DNA from: Acanthaster planci
Lineage: Eukaryota; Echinodermata; Asteroidea; Valvatida; Acanthasteridae
Direction of reading: 5' to 3'
Length of the DNA: 64,000 nt
Assembly: GCF_001949145.1 (NCBI RefSeq)
Contig: NW_019091403.1
Span: forward strand, 1,001,850 to 1,065,849
Both the position numbers and the translations under genes were made by a program. Under the pieces are notes generated by a model, which saw only the letters and a list, made by a program, of their open reading frames with translations, searched no databases and had not been told where the DNA came from. This document shows positions 28,101 through 43,100 of the stretch, in pieces; positions within the stretch are counted from its first letter, which is position 1, and each line of letters opens with the position of its first letter.

Positions 28101-31100
28101 GAGGATTCTTTCTCACTGGTTGACTAGATATGAACACAAGGCACAATCCTCATGTGTGAATAAAAGAAACGGTGGAAATTTACAGAGTCAGAAGCTTTTG
28201 GAGTGTCTGTCTAAAAAAGAAAAATACATAATTTTACCAACCAAAACTCCACAGGTTGTGTGAAAAGTTTTACTGAAATTTGAGGATTCAAGACTAATCT
28301 GGATAAGATTGATTGTCAATTTGTCCATTTTAATACAACAGTTACCCATGAACATCAGGGCTCATTACGAACAATGGTACATAGGAACGTTCGCAGCTCA
28401 CAAAAACAGGGCGTTGAGTTCAATCACAATTTTGCGTGGTTATTTTATCCCTCATACTGAATAGGCATCTTGTATCTACATCATTTCTAATGGTTCTTAG
28501 TAATTAGTGAAATGTGTTGGGAGGAATAAAACCATGGCGCTGTCTAGAAATGGTTCTCATTTGATATAGCGGTTGCTGACATTCTGGACCCAATTTCACG
28601 GTGCTGTTTACTGTACAATTCTGCACTTACATCTTCATTCTGCGCTAACCACACAAGCAGGAAAATTCTGCGCTAACCCTTCAAGCACAGAATCCTTAGT
28701 TACAGGATGCATGCATGTGCACAAGCAAAAATTTCACGCTAACCCGTGAAATACGTTTGGCGTAAGCACGGAATTTTCTGCTACGGTAGGTAAGGTAAGA
28801 GGTAAGCAGCACCATGAAATTGGGCCCTGGGTTGCACCTTCTGGCATACAGGGAAAATTTACCAACAATATGAGGCAAGGGACCTTATGTCAATGATCAA
28901 ACAGTTGAAAAAAAGGCTGAAATCAGACTATTTAGAAGGACTTTATTCTCTAACTCCCCAGAAAGGACATACGTATCTTTCCTGTTTGTTTCTCAAATAA
29001 ATTTGACAACTTGATTTTTCTTTTCCTGAGAAAGAGTAAGATAGTTTTAAGAAAGAGACATTTTCATTAAAAACCTTGGTAGTTTTATAATTTGCTCTCA
29101 AATTCTGCTGTCCAATCATGCACTTCATCTAAAAATACAGGCAAACATGAATAATGTCCTACCCATGCAGAGTTGCCCGTGTTACACAGTAGGGCCAATG
29201 ACCGGAGATCACGTTGAGCAAACACAAATGGTAAACTAAACACAACGGCCAGAGAGCAAAGAAAAAAAGACACTTCCGATCTACCGCGTGGCTCAGGCAA
29301 ACACAGCCTGATTGAGTGTGCGGTTCATGCAAAGTTCACCTGCATATGTAGCCTAGATTAATGTAAATGGCAGTCCAAGTAATCCGCTGTAACGTGCCTC
29401 AGGCAGAGTAGATTTATAAAATGTGAAATCAGCCTGTAACAATTTGCAATGCAACCTGAGGCAACCGAATGTGTAAGCAGCATAAAAAATTCCTTGAAAG
29501 GATAAGACGAGAGCATACATGACATGTATGAAGCTGCAACGAGATTCACCAGCACATTTCAGTCAGAAAAAGAAAGCCTCACTTTTGTTTATAAATGTTA
29601 AAGGGTTAATGTCGGTACATCATGTTTTCTCAAGACAGACGACATAATTTGGCAGAAACCAACAAGTAGAACAAAAGAATCTCATCATTTGCAAGACAGA
29701 GGAATGAAATCTACAAATATTGGATGCAGGACAGTTGTATTAAGGTTCAAAATATGAGTGTCCTATTCACTTGGAAACTGTAAATCAGTAAAAAATAAAC
29801 AAGAACGATGCAATAATACAAGTGATAACCTTTAAATAACATTGGGTTTTCTTCAGCATCCTCCTAAAAGTAAATCCAGAATATTCATTTTAAGGTGAAA
29901 GGAATTAAAACTTTTCATGGCATCTTTAAATTTAATAAAAGGCACAAAGATTTTGGAACATACAAAAATGACTTTTAACTTCAAGGGTTACTACAATGTT
30001 CGTCAATTTAGACAGGCTAATTGATCCTACTAACATTATTAAAAAGAAAGAGACTGGTCATTAAAAGGGAGAAGTCCACAATGTGTGAAATACATGTCCA
30101 TTATAATACCAGAGTCTTCAAAATTAAATTTATTTTCAAATCACTGACTTAGATAATTACCTTTCAAATGGCCATCTCTGTAATCGACCTTTAAACTGAC
30201 AGAAAGTGCTCTTCAAAGAATCAGTACTTGGCTAACCAGGGCCCAACAATGGTGCCTTTAATTGAATCACCAGCAACTCTTTTCACCTGGCCAGCCATTT
30301 ATCAGCGCCTGTTTCATCTTTCATCTTCCGGGAGCCCATTAAGTCCGGAAGCTGTGCTGTGACAATAGCCATGCGATAGCTGTAGTCCTGTGGTTAACAG
30401 TGGCATACCTGCGTCTCAACAGTGTTGCATCTGCACACAACCGGGCGATGATAACCCCATTATGACCTGCAGTGATGCCTTTTCCCATCCCTACATAATC
30501 TCCCAGTAATTGGTGACCCAGAAACAAACCGGGCTCAACTCATGAAATGCACTTTTCATGAGGTTCACCTGGGGGGGCCAGGAAGATATTTAGAATCAAG
30601 CGTCACATTATCACTATCATATACCCTTAATGCTTGTGTGCTTTTTTTCAGATGTGAACTCTTGATGACCCTTTCTCTACACCAAATTACTGGTTACGAC
30701 AAATTTCATGATTTCTCTTAAAATCAAAAGCTGGTATAAAGCTTTATGAATATAAATGGACACTGGGTCATGACAGAAACCGGGCAAGGTTAGGCAGGAG
30801 TGCTCAAGGAGGGTAAAGTTTTTCATGGCAGTATCACAATGTTATTTAAAGGGAGGGCTAAAAGTGGAGAGGGGCTACTGGAGCATCTCCGTACTTTTTC
30901 ATGGTGAGAAAAAAGGCGGATTTTGAGGTGTTTGTCAAAATTCTAAACGACCAAAGTGTATTTAATAGCACTGGAAAAAAAAAGGAGAGAAAGTAGAAAA
31001 TCTTAAAGATACGCTGAGTTGATGTAAGGTTAAAAGATCTATGAAATGAATTTTTCTTAGAAGCACTTTTTGTGTACCTCTGCACCCTTCTTCAGTGTAT

Positions 31101-34100
31101 GATGACTGTTTGACATCTTTTTTTTGCGTTGCGTGGACTGACTAAGTGCACTTTTTAAACATTCAAAATTGACCAAGCATTTCTGGACAAGTGAGGGCAC
31201 TTTGATTCCGTAACACGAACATATGCTGGCACTGGGTCAGGGAGCCGACTGTGATGACCCATATGTTGATCATTGGTCACGCATGTGCATAATGCATGTG
31301 GTGCTAACATTGTTCAAACGTACACCTATGATGTACAAACATACAGAAGCGCAAGCATGGTGAGTATCGGCATTACAGGTAACTTATATGAACATTGTAC
31401 ATACATGTACGTAAGTGTACCATACGCTGCATGCGCAGTGTACAGTCAGCTTGATCGCGCAGCACATGTGCTGCATGCTGTCTACTTTTTACTAGTCCGC
31501 CGGGCTAGCGAAGTGGTGCATTTTACTAGCCCGCAGCTGTTTTTACTAGACAATGACCAGTGCTAAGGTCAAGCCCTGTTTTGCTTTGATGTAAATCCAG
31601 GAAGATATGCTTCGGTTTGCATGTTTTCATGTTCAAATTGTTATCTCCAAATTTGCTATTTGAAAACGTTTCTGTGGACAGGTTGTTTGCTGGCTTATTG
31701 CCATATACATGTACTCACACAACACTAAAATGCCGAAGGAAATGAAAGCTACCACAGCAGTGTTTAATCAAATCTAGACATTTTCTGTGCACAAATCAAT
31801 GCCTTAGACGACATCATAGTTTGGCTTATACATATGCAAATGGACATTGCATAAATCCAAACAAGCTCCAAAATATGGGTTAAAATTGCAATTTCAAGGG
31901 TTTTTGTAAAATATTTCAATTTCATGGTCCCTTTAAAGGGTGCAAGTATACATGTAAATCAGATGTATATCTGGCCAGGCAATTTTAGTCAGTCATCTCC
32001 ATTCTCCCCTCCCCCCAGATTTACAAATGTAGGTCACTGGCAAAAAGAGAACAGAAACTTGACGGTAATTCCCAACTTATCAAATCTTGGAGCAATGGTC
32101 ACGACAAGAAGGAATACAAAGGAATGGAATGCCAGATATTTTTCCTCCAAACATATGGCATGCATGACATAACACTACGGTTGGAAGCGCACTCTCTCAG
32201 CTTCTAGAAACCACATTTTTACTGGTGGTCCATTTCTGCTTAGCATATTTCCCATGCTAAGCATTTTTTCTATGTACATGTACATCCATTATCCATGTAC
32301 TTTGTACCACCTACCAATGTTTGTACATGTACAGTTATGCCAATGGTGTGCATGGGCCCAATGACACTTTGGTACTCTCGACTTGCAAAACATTTGGGAC
32401 TGTCACAGCATGGTTGTGCTGGAAGCGAAACACGTTTAATTTGTGACGTCCTCATCGAATCATTGCCTCTAGTATTTTCTGAGGCAAACTCTGTCTGTCA
32501 TGCCTGGCTTGATAATTTTTAAAGCAAAAGGAAGCATTATGGTTGAAATTTCATGCTGTTACAATGCACATCATGCAACAAAAGTTCACATGAAGTTCAC
32601 ACTGCAAGACAGCACCCAATCAGACAAAGACATACAATCTTCCCATCATAAACAGGAGACAAAAGCACCTCTAACGCCATTTACACCGACAATGGAAAGA
32701 ATTCATGTGTCAGGAAACAGGCTTGGCCAAGTGAGCTGACAAACAAGACAAAAAAAAGGAAAAATGGAACGGAAGTACTTCATTGTTACCGGACCAATGC
32801 TCTTCAGGGAAACTGGGTTTCACGGTTGACTGGTTAAAAATGGCTGTCATCAAAATGAAATCCAAAGCCTGTGTGCACTGGGATAGCTCTTTGGGGACTT
32901 CTACAGGAAAGTAGATTGGTAAAGAGGTGGGGCAGTATTTATGAACTGAGGACTCCAGCCTCAGCATTTTTTTAACCTAGAGCTACCTGGCAATTTGCCA
33001 GGGTCAATGGTATGTCCCGCTCTAAATGTAAAAAAAAGAGGAGATTTTAAATCAAATGTACAAGTATTTGGAGAATTTGGGTTGGAGCTCTGAAATTCTG
33101 CAACATTCCAAATGCAATCATTTTTGTGTTTCCTTCCAATCTTTCAACCTTTACACTGTGCATCTCCAAGTTCGGTTTATTTTTTCACCAACTATTTTTT
33201 TCCCATATACATGTGTTGTTTTAGATGTGGGTGTTTAACAAAACACAAACTCATGTGAAATAACACAGTGACACATTAGCCGACAAAGATGGAAGACTTG
33301 TTCATCCAACTGGTGACTGTCTTGACGACATTCGACAATCTAGCATCCACTCAGCCTGAGAAAAACAGGTCACTGGACCAATGGTCAGGTGGTTGGAGTT
33401 CACCTTGAAAAACCGGTTCTCAAATACAAAGATATTCAAAGATATCACACAAAAATATTTATGACCAGTCACAGCGGTACAATAAAAGTGTAAAATAACA
33501 TCCACTCCACGGAGGAATAGGAAGTCTAAAAACTACTGAAGCATACGCTCATAAAAGCTTTCTCACTTTACAGACCAAACTGCCGGTGACTGTAAGGGTT
33601 GAGGGGAGTTCACAGGTTCACCAAGTTCGTCCACCTGAAGTCAACCTCCTGGAAGATTTTTTTTTATTCTCACTCACTCTAGTTTACTTTTTTTCACTAG
33701 ACAGACCTAGTTTCTTTATTGATCCAATCACCAATGCGTATTTTCAATCATCTGACTGATTGGCCCAGATGTGGAGCCTTCCAAGAAGCTGCAGGAACCC
33801 TGGAAGAAAAAATAAGTGAAGCTAAAGCAGACACAGCCCTCCCCTCCTCATGGACCAGAGTAGTAAATTTTATGTCAGGTTATCGCAAAGACATGCAATT
33901 GCTTGTTCAGCATGACAACAAGCTACAAGTCTTGACTAAAGATCTTCTTCTACATACAAAAGCATGAAGATCCTTAAAGCAGACGAAGACAAGTATGTTT
34001 AGCACAATTCTCCCTCTTCCCATAAACTCCTATCAGAGTCTATCCTTATTAATACAAAACTTCTTGACTAAACTTATTATCTTCAGTTGTTAATGGGGGT

Positions 34101-37100
34101 GAATTTTGGACAGTTCCTTCATAGGGTCACACCAGCAGGCAACTGGGAAGTCCGGGGAGGAAAAAAGAAACAATTTCAAGGTATTCAAGATGTATTAATG
34201 TGTTTTCCAAGCTGTGATAGCAAACACGGGAAGTGAAAAAGGGAAGTTCTCAGTTGATCTAAAGAAAGTTAAACACATACTAACAGAGACATTTTCTTCT
34301 CTTTTTCTGGTAAAGTACTTTGACAGGGTACAGGGCTTCATTCAAGGTATTCAGCTTATTTGTATGCATGTGAAATAACACAGTATTTTTCACAATATTC
34401 TGAATGGGTGACTCATTCAGCATGGATATTGTGAAATTGCAGCCAAAAATTGCCAAATATCCGATCCCCATTGTCTGAAACCCAGGAAGCTGACAGTGAC
34501 AGTTATTGTCAGAATCAAACTTGGCACACATCCTAAATAATAACAAATATTACATGACACTGTATATCTCTGGACAACAGGTTACGTTAGTCACAATGAT
34601 ACCATGCGGAAGATTCAACTGTAAGAGAAAAAACAACTCCAAATCATTTACCTCCTACCAGGGGTGTGTCTTATAATTTGGCTGGCTACCATACAGAGAA
34701 TATAACCAGAATGAATCGGAAAATATTCATGTACTTCATTTGACTGCTACCCGTGACTGACAAGCCAAAAGTATTCTTTGAATCTAAGCTATGCTAAGCC
34801 ATGATATGAGTCTGTCTTCGAAGAAGATGGAGAATTCTTGCAGTCAAACATGGGCACTGTATAAGAATGTTAACGATGCAACTTCTTTTGGCCCTTTTTT
34901 TCTGGGTACATGCACTTGTCATGAACCAAACTAAATCGGCAACGAGGTTGTCCCTTTAAAAGCATGCCCACAACTCTAAAATATAGGTAAACAGGATCCT
35001 TTAGATATCATTCCAGAAAATTGGCCTGGAGTAGCGTGAAACCACAATTTGATTTCAGTAAACGTTCAGCCTTCCCCTCTTTATTCAAGGTGTCATTTAT
35101 GACACGATTCTCCCCAACCGTACAGGGCATATCTTTCTCCTCTTTGCCTCACCTGAAATTGGTGGGAATACAACAGAATTGTGATTCTCATCAAGTTGTC
35201 TGCGTCAGTCAATGAAAGGCAGCCATTGAAGAGGTCTTGCGTAATGTAAAGACTTGTTTATCAGATGTCCGAACAAAGGACAAGAAGTAAAATGCGATGT
35301 CTAAAAAAAGGCAACAAGTTTTTCTTCCTCATTACCCATTCTGAAAAAACTCTCCGGGGAACCTTCCGGGGGGGGGGGGGAAACACTCTGGGGAATCACT
35401 GTATTAATGCACAACACAGCCTGAAATTGTTATTTGTTTTTCATAATTACTTGGCTAACAGAAAACAAGGTCATAGATTCAGCAATTTAACTGTACAAGT
35501 TATACTGAGAACAAAATGGAAAAAAAGGCCAAAGTACTTGTGTGCAAAAAAAAAATAGAAGAGACTGGGGTGGGGAGATTGGGATGAGATGGAGGGTATA
35601 AAATTTGAAAAATGAATGACAACAGTGGGTCCTCAACGAGGACAATAAAACTACCATAGGCCTACACCTGGCCTTAAAGACAACCACAGGCAAACATTGC
35701 TCTGGAAATGTGTGGTATAATTATATGATGTACGGGAAACCCCAGTTAATTTTGATGATCTACCAAGAATCAAATCCATATTTATGTATACAGCGAGTCT
35801 AGTAAATGCCCTTTAAACCTCTGGGCAGCTAAGGCATGCTTGTAGGTGAATATGCCAATCAACAAAAACCTGTTGACTTATTCTCTGCACTTCCTGTGGT
35901 GGAGAAGAACAAACAATCAGACTACTGTATAAAGGCGGCAAAATATCCCAGCAGAAAGGTGACTTTGGTCATTAAACCCTTGGCAAACAGAATGCTAATA
36001 AATTATCGCTAATACTTCGGTACTGGTATCATAACTCATTTTTTATTTTTTAATCGTTGCAAGAAAATAGAAATTTGTACACATACATTAACATCACACA
36101 AAGAAAAATTTGGGTTGCCGAAATCTGGGCCATTAGTAGCCAGCTCATTACCGACATACTTCTTGATAAGGAGGTAACTCTCCAGCTATTATACTCATTA
36201 TAGTATCACTCGTTACGAGCCAACAAGAGAGCACAGAACAAACGTTAATAATTTACACTGTATGTATGTTTTAAATTCCTGAATGAAGCGAAGTACTCAA
36301 AGTTTGAAAGAAGGCTCCAAAAGACTCCTGAAAATGGATAACTGTCAGTTACAATTCCTTCCAGCATCAAGTTCCATCCCCCCACAACAGACGAACTACC
36401 GATACCCACAAGACAGTGCAACTTGTAATCACTGGTTGCAGAGAGATTAAAAAAAACATTAAGATCACCAGATACACCAATCAAACACACCAAAATGCCA
36501 GTGCATTAATTTTTCTCAGCTCCAAAAGTAACCGACACATGCACAGCTCTGCAGGTACAAGGCACACGTACATCACCCACTGGCTGAAGCTGTTTCTCAT
36601 TTTCTGCCCTCCATGTTATCCTCCTCTCAATATCTGACGCCCGTCGGGATGTCCAGCTGAGTTCTTGGATGAAGAAATCGGAGTTACCCAATTGGGACAA
36701 TAGTGGGTTTATTTATACCTGCGTCAGAGCTGTACACCTGAGGCGCTGCTGTCCATGTAGGGTTCACTTTTTGTGGTTTGCTGGAAAATACTGTTGCTAT
36801 GACAACAGGGCCATTACAGTAATAGTCATTGATCCATGTTATTTTGGGGAGGTTGACACTCGCATTGTCATTTGACATTCTGAAACGTTATTTTTGACAC
36901 TTGGTACAGGTATTTATTAATTCAGTGTAAATCCTTGTTATTTTCAAATGCTATGAACGAGCAAGTTGTTTCATTTTGAAAAGTCTTTTCAGTGTATTCA
37001 TTTAAATGTTATTTTCTTTGTGTTGGGGGGGGCTCAAGTGAGCATTAAATATTTCCAAAGGCATGCTATTTAGAAGGATTAAAATGACTAACTGACTGTA

Positions 37101-40100
37101 AGAAGAGTGGTCCCAGTGTTCAAACACAGTGAGTCATTACACAGGCTGATTCAAGAGCCATGACTCAAGGGTTTGGATTCCCCCATCCAACACAAACAAA
37201 TCCCCATCTGTTAGAGGCTCTGCTGAGCCCTTCAAAGCAAAGATGTTCCCCCCAAAACTGTTGAAACCCTAACCACACATTAAAGAGAAATTTCTTCCTT
37301 GAGACCATCTTGAGATGTTTGACAACCAGCTCATTATTCTTCATTGTGAGACTGACGACAATTGATTGTTCAAGGAGAAAGAAAGTTGTTCTGTGGAGAG
37401 AAGACAGGGTTACCTGCAGGACACAAGCACAGTATTGTGATAGATGTAGCAAGGAATCAATTAGACAAGCAAGATGCTTCTTTATGATGTGAGGTCAGAG
37501 CAGGTAATGTTAGGATATGAGGCACAGGAATCCCACCTGAAAACAAGGGGTCAGCGAAGAAGTCGGAGGGGCAATCGAATTGGGAGGGGGTCCTTACAGA
37601 TGCAAAAGGAGGGGGTGGGGGTGTGACCCTGGCCATTCAAGGCTGAAGTTACAAGAGTGTCCTCTTATGGTGAATCCAACACCAAATTTTGAACAAACTT
37701 ACTTGAACATTGAGAACAATATTTCTGAGGGTCTGGCGATGCCTCAATGTTCTAATAGTTAACGACAGATCTGTACTGGAAATTTTTGTTTTTATTAGTT
37801 TTTTATTTTCCATGAGTTTATCTTTGTATAATTGCTCTTTTGTGCATCAGTTGGCTTTGAAAGTCCCTAATTCCTGCCACCATGGGTCTGACCAAACCAA
37901 GTCATTTCCAGGGTTTTCCCTTAATTTCTCTGGCTGAAATATCCACACTGGTTTCCTCTTGACTCCAACCTGCCAACTGAGGAAAACCTAGCACGGAACC
38001 ACTATTCAGAACATCCAGGATAAATAAGAAATGTGTCAATAGATGACTTTGCTCTTCCACTTTTGACTAAACTGAACCAACGATCCCTGTCCATCCAGCC
38101 TGGAATTACATGTCACATTATGGCAAAGAACGTTACTATTGTCAAATGCTTCGGTCATCATAACACATGACGAAATTTATCTCCTCCCATAAAAAACTCA
38201 GCCACAATGAGTCGTAATTTCTCTGCACAGCTGAGCTCTTAAAAATAACCCCCAAGAACAACAGGTGCAAGAACAATTTTGAGCCACCTCTACTATTTCT
38301 GAGAATCTCTTCAGGATTTTTCTTTTCCCTTTTTTTTTTTGGCTGTGGGCAAGAACAATCAATATTTTTAATTCCTGATTTGATACCTGGCCCACCCACA
38401 ACCACACTTCCTCTGGTCTTTATTCACAGATTTTTTTTTCCTCACCAAGGAACTGTCTTGAGCAACAATTCAAGGATTGAAAGTCCAACTAGATTGAGAC
38501 CACCCACAAGTATTTAACGTTTCTTGGATAACTTAGACCTGTGGTTTTTTTTTCATGGGCGTCAATCATACATATGCACATATACTGATGAAATATATGT
38601 TTATATTTCTCCTGGCATGGACACACATAATTCACTGAAGATTAAACAATAGCATACCTCACACATTACACTGCAGCACAGGAGCCAGACTAGAGTAACC
38701 ATAGTAACTATCCTTGAAATGTTCAACTAACTGTCACTGAAATGTGATCCTACAGACTCAATCCCATGAGATGTCTGGCAATCCAAAACTTGAGGCACAC
38801 TTGCATTTGATGAATCACAGCAAACTATTGGCCAGGGAGGCATGTTAACAGTGTGCCTAACCACCTGTCTACAAGCCCAATACCTGGGCAGTAATGACTT
38901 GTCATTCTGATCCTCCTGGGTAGGAATTCCAACACAGAGTGGGTATCATATTGAAGTTCCTGCTTAACTTTCCACATTATATAATTTTTTTTAGTCTGGA
39001 TGCAACAAGTTTGACACCTTTAAGTTGCCTCATCCCTGCCCTTCCCCCACATCATTCTACCCACTTTGGCCCCTCCCCCCTGTATTCCTAATTGATACAG
39101 TGACCTTCGTCTTGATTTCTAGAGGTCAACGGCGGCATTTGGTTGGGAAGTATTGGATACAACTTGGAATTTTCAACCCTGAGGGATTTTCCTTTCAATA
39201 TTTGACACCTTAATTTCCTTTGCCAAGACAACTTTTATTTTCTGTTTGTGAAAAAGACTGCTTTCACTTCCTTTTGTTTCCAGATCATTTAATGTCTTCG
39301 TGGAACCCTGGAGGGACATTTGCCTACATGTATGTCAGCCACACCCTGACCTAAGAACCCTTTACCAATGACAAATATTGTCAAGCTACATGTATTTCAT
39401 AGCCAATCTCCAAACAGTAATCACAAGATGATCACAAGGTCACTGGATGAGGAACACTTGAAATAAAAATCAGAAAGACCACAGCTCAGGTTTTCCCCTC
39501 GAATTCTGACAGTCTTAACCCAAGTGAAAAAAAACCCTGCTTTTTGTGTTAAGACAATCAGTGTATCAATTCATGCCAATAAATTTTAATGGCACAGTTC
39601 TTCTTCCTTGATTGCAGAAAACAAAACGGAAAATATTTACGGTTCTGAGTTGGGACTTTTTTTGACATCAAATTGATGCATTCACCTTCACAACATTGTA
39701 ATCTCGTTCTGGTCTCTGATTGGTTGAATGGCTTGCACATGGTACCATCTTGGATTATTTCCAACTCTACATCTGTCATCATGAAGATCTAAAAACATCC
39801 CCCCCAAAAAAAGAATTAATTGATACAGACTATCCCAGATGCCAATCCTACAAGATGGATCTAACTTTCCTGGTGTGTGATTGGTGGAATGAGTCATCGG
39901 TATTGCTGATGTATGCACTGGTTTACTGCCAGTTCATTGTGACGAGTTTCAGGAAACAATGCTGCCATCATGTGACCACATTGAAAGCTTTTGTCAAGGA
40001 AGTTCCTGTGAATTAGCATGAGTCATAACAACCGTGCTTATGACGGCATGGAATAACAAAAAGTTTAATTCCTTTTAATTGCTTAATTTTAAACAAACTC

Positions 40101-43100
40101 TACTCCATGTTGCCAAATAATTACAAGTAGTCTAAATAAGTTATTAAATTTAATAAATTACAATAAAATATCGAACAAAAACTTGAACATATCCCTGCCA
40201 ATATGTTTGTCTAGCATTACAAAGCTGTTATCAAATTTGTATGAGCATCTGTCATACAAACAGTTTGGTTGTAATGTAAATGTTTGGAAAAGAATTTTTT
40301 AATTTTATTTCCCCAATAAACATGTTGTTTGCCCAATTTTGATTTTGCGAGGAATTTCTTATGGAAAAAAACATACAGTAATATTTATTGTTCCAAAACA
40401 GAAACTAGGTGCAAATATTCAGCATAACTGGGCCCCAATCGGGCCCTGGGGACCTCTACCCTTCCAGTCTCTGAGCAAATCCACATCACAGCAGGACCAA
40501 GAAATTGGACTGGTATTAACCCCTGACCCTCTGGGGTCTAAAAAGGAGGCAAGATGGGGCCTTGATAATTCCTGGGCAGGAAGGGAGCCCGGCCACAAAA
40601 ATGCTCCCCTTGTTTGGCATCAATGTAGATGTAAGGGGGGTGGATCCCTGCAAATGTTGCACGATGTTATCATTATAGATCTATTTTGCAGTCTCTGGCA
40701 GGGAAACGAGGCAAGGATGAGGAAATTTGTTGTCAGGCAAAATGAATTATATTTCTTTAATTTCATTTTGCCGATTTATTTTTACAAACTGTGCACCCCA
40801 GGGAGGAGGTAAGTTGTACATTCTTTTTTATTAAAAATTATGAGAATACCTGCACCTACACCTACAGGTGGAAATTGTTTTCCTTTTAGGTTTGTATTAT
40901 CCAGGAGGCAGAGGGTGCAAAAATGAACATGATCAAATAACTGAATGGCCCTTTACAGGAATTTTTAAATCTAGTACACACCAAACCAAACAGCTCAAAG
41001 AAAAAATAATATTCATGAATCATAATGTGTACAATTAGTTTTTTGGACATGTGATAAATGTACATATGCCATGGTTGTTCTATACACTTGGGGTCTGATA
41101 TGTAACATTGTTGTGTCAATACACCCCCCCAACCTGTGTAATTTGACAAAGGATGTTTCACTGAAATGGAACTGTTACAAGTCTGCATTAATTAATCAAT
41201 CACTCTTGGAATTTGAAGAATGTGTTCAAAAACTGACAAAATCATATGCCAAATGTAACTGGGACAGGAAAAACTTGGATCCTCAATTTATACAATGACC
41301 AATATGGGGAACTGCATGGCACCTACATGTACACGTGGATTTGAGAGACAGATGTTTCAATCATTATGATAAATTTATCTCCAAGCCATATTGATTGACT
41401 ATAGATGTTTAGAGGGAGGCGGGTATGGGGGCGTAAACATTAGGCAACACTAATTCAGAGCATGCCACGTTTTCCAGAGACATAAAATGGCACTAAAGGT
41501 ACATGTAGCAGTTGTTATGGAATAGGCTGTGCTGATGACGACGTGTTGTGTGGAAATGTGCACTGTCTAATGGGCACCAGCTGGGGACGACGGATTCCAA
41601 CAACACAGGACACAATGAGTGGCGTCATTAGCACATCAGCCTACGTATTGACTGACTATTGAGGATTTAGGATAATTACACCGGTAACAATGTTTCCGTA
41701 TCTGTGAATTCCGGAATAAAGATGAAGTCTGATAAAAGAAAAAACCCCTTTCTAAGTAAATGTACAGTTTAACCGGAGTCAAATACAGAACTGTGCTGTC
41801 TTAAACAAAAAATGCTACTGTTATTTCATTTTGTAATTGAACACAATTGGTTTCAATACATTTTAATGCTGGCCCAACTACACATAATGTACAATGTATG
41901 TACATGTATTTACTCCATACATATCATATACATACCCTGTACATGGTTATGTGCATGTAGAAAATTCATTTCACAATTATAAATGTTTTGGCTAATGGTG
42001 AAACTACTAGTACATACATGTATATACATGTATGTACAATTTTTTATGCAGCTTGTAGTTGAAATGAACATACCCCAATACATGTACCAATTAAAATGCT
42101 ACGGAATTACGACACAAAAGTTTCTCCAGCCTACATCAACTTTTTTGCCAAAGATTGAAAATTTCATTTCTCATTTCTGATATATTTTTATACACCTGTG
42201 ACACTGAAATGACACTAGAAAAAACGTGACCAACCATATACAGAGCCTTCAACCCGACCCAGTTTTCAGGGATTGAACCAGACTGTAGTTTAACCGACCG
42301 ACCTTGAGGTGACCGGGACTTGCCATCAATCAAGAACTGATATATGTGATATATATACACCATAATCCTTGTGAATCTCGTGCAAAAAAAAAAATCCGCA
42401 GCCTATCAGTCTCCAAGCCACAGAGCTTTTCCAAGAAATGATGCAAAAGTTCACCAACCATGAAGTCGTTGACACTCTCTGGATGTCAAAAGGTAACAAA
42501 GAGGATTTGGTTGCACAATTCCATCTGTCTGGAGGATTCCAGTAGGATGTTTCCCCCAAAATAGGTCCTTGTTTACATCTTCGCCTGTTTCCTGTTGTGA
42601 TGTCAGGACCGGTATTCATTGACTGTTGGAGCAGTTTTACAAGAGCGCCTTCCTGTCTTGGGTTTCAACCAAGGGGAACTTTGGTTTTGTTTGAATCTTT
42701 TAACTCCAGGCAACTGGAGAGATACATGTAGCCTATTAGTTTGGGAAATCCATTTTTAAGCAACTTTTTATTTGAAAGTTTTCTTAATAACAAAAAAGTC
42801 AAGGACTTAAGTTCGTCTTCAGAAAGGAAACCTATCAAAATGTGCACCGAGTGTATTGGCATTGCTAAGAGGAATTCTATCAGGATAAAAATGACAACAT
42901 CATCCAGTACAATATTTAATTTGATTAATATTATCAATACTGGTGACTCACTTTGAGATTAAAAATAAACACATAAGCTTTTAAATAAAGGAGTTTGGAT
43001 TTGAGACAGAGAGTCTCATCAACTGTACTTGAATTTTGAAACGGGTTTTGACTTTTAAAGATTTATTCAGACAAGTACAAAAATGAGCCATTTGGTTTTG

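Noticed and set aside
31273-31566. 97-codon plus-strand frame rich in Tyr, Val and His
   Set aside because: It is driven by GTAC/CATG palindromes, with no splice or protein support.
40339-40812. 157-codon plus-strand frame
   Set aside because: It has no motif or family resemblance and mixed composition, and I found no supporting exon structure. It is probably chance.
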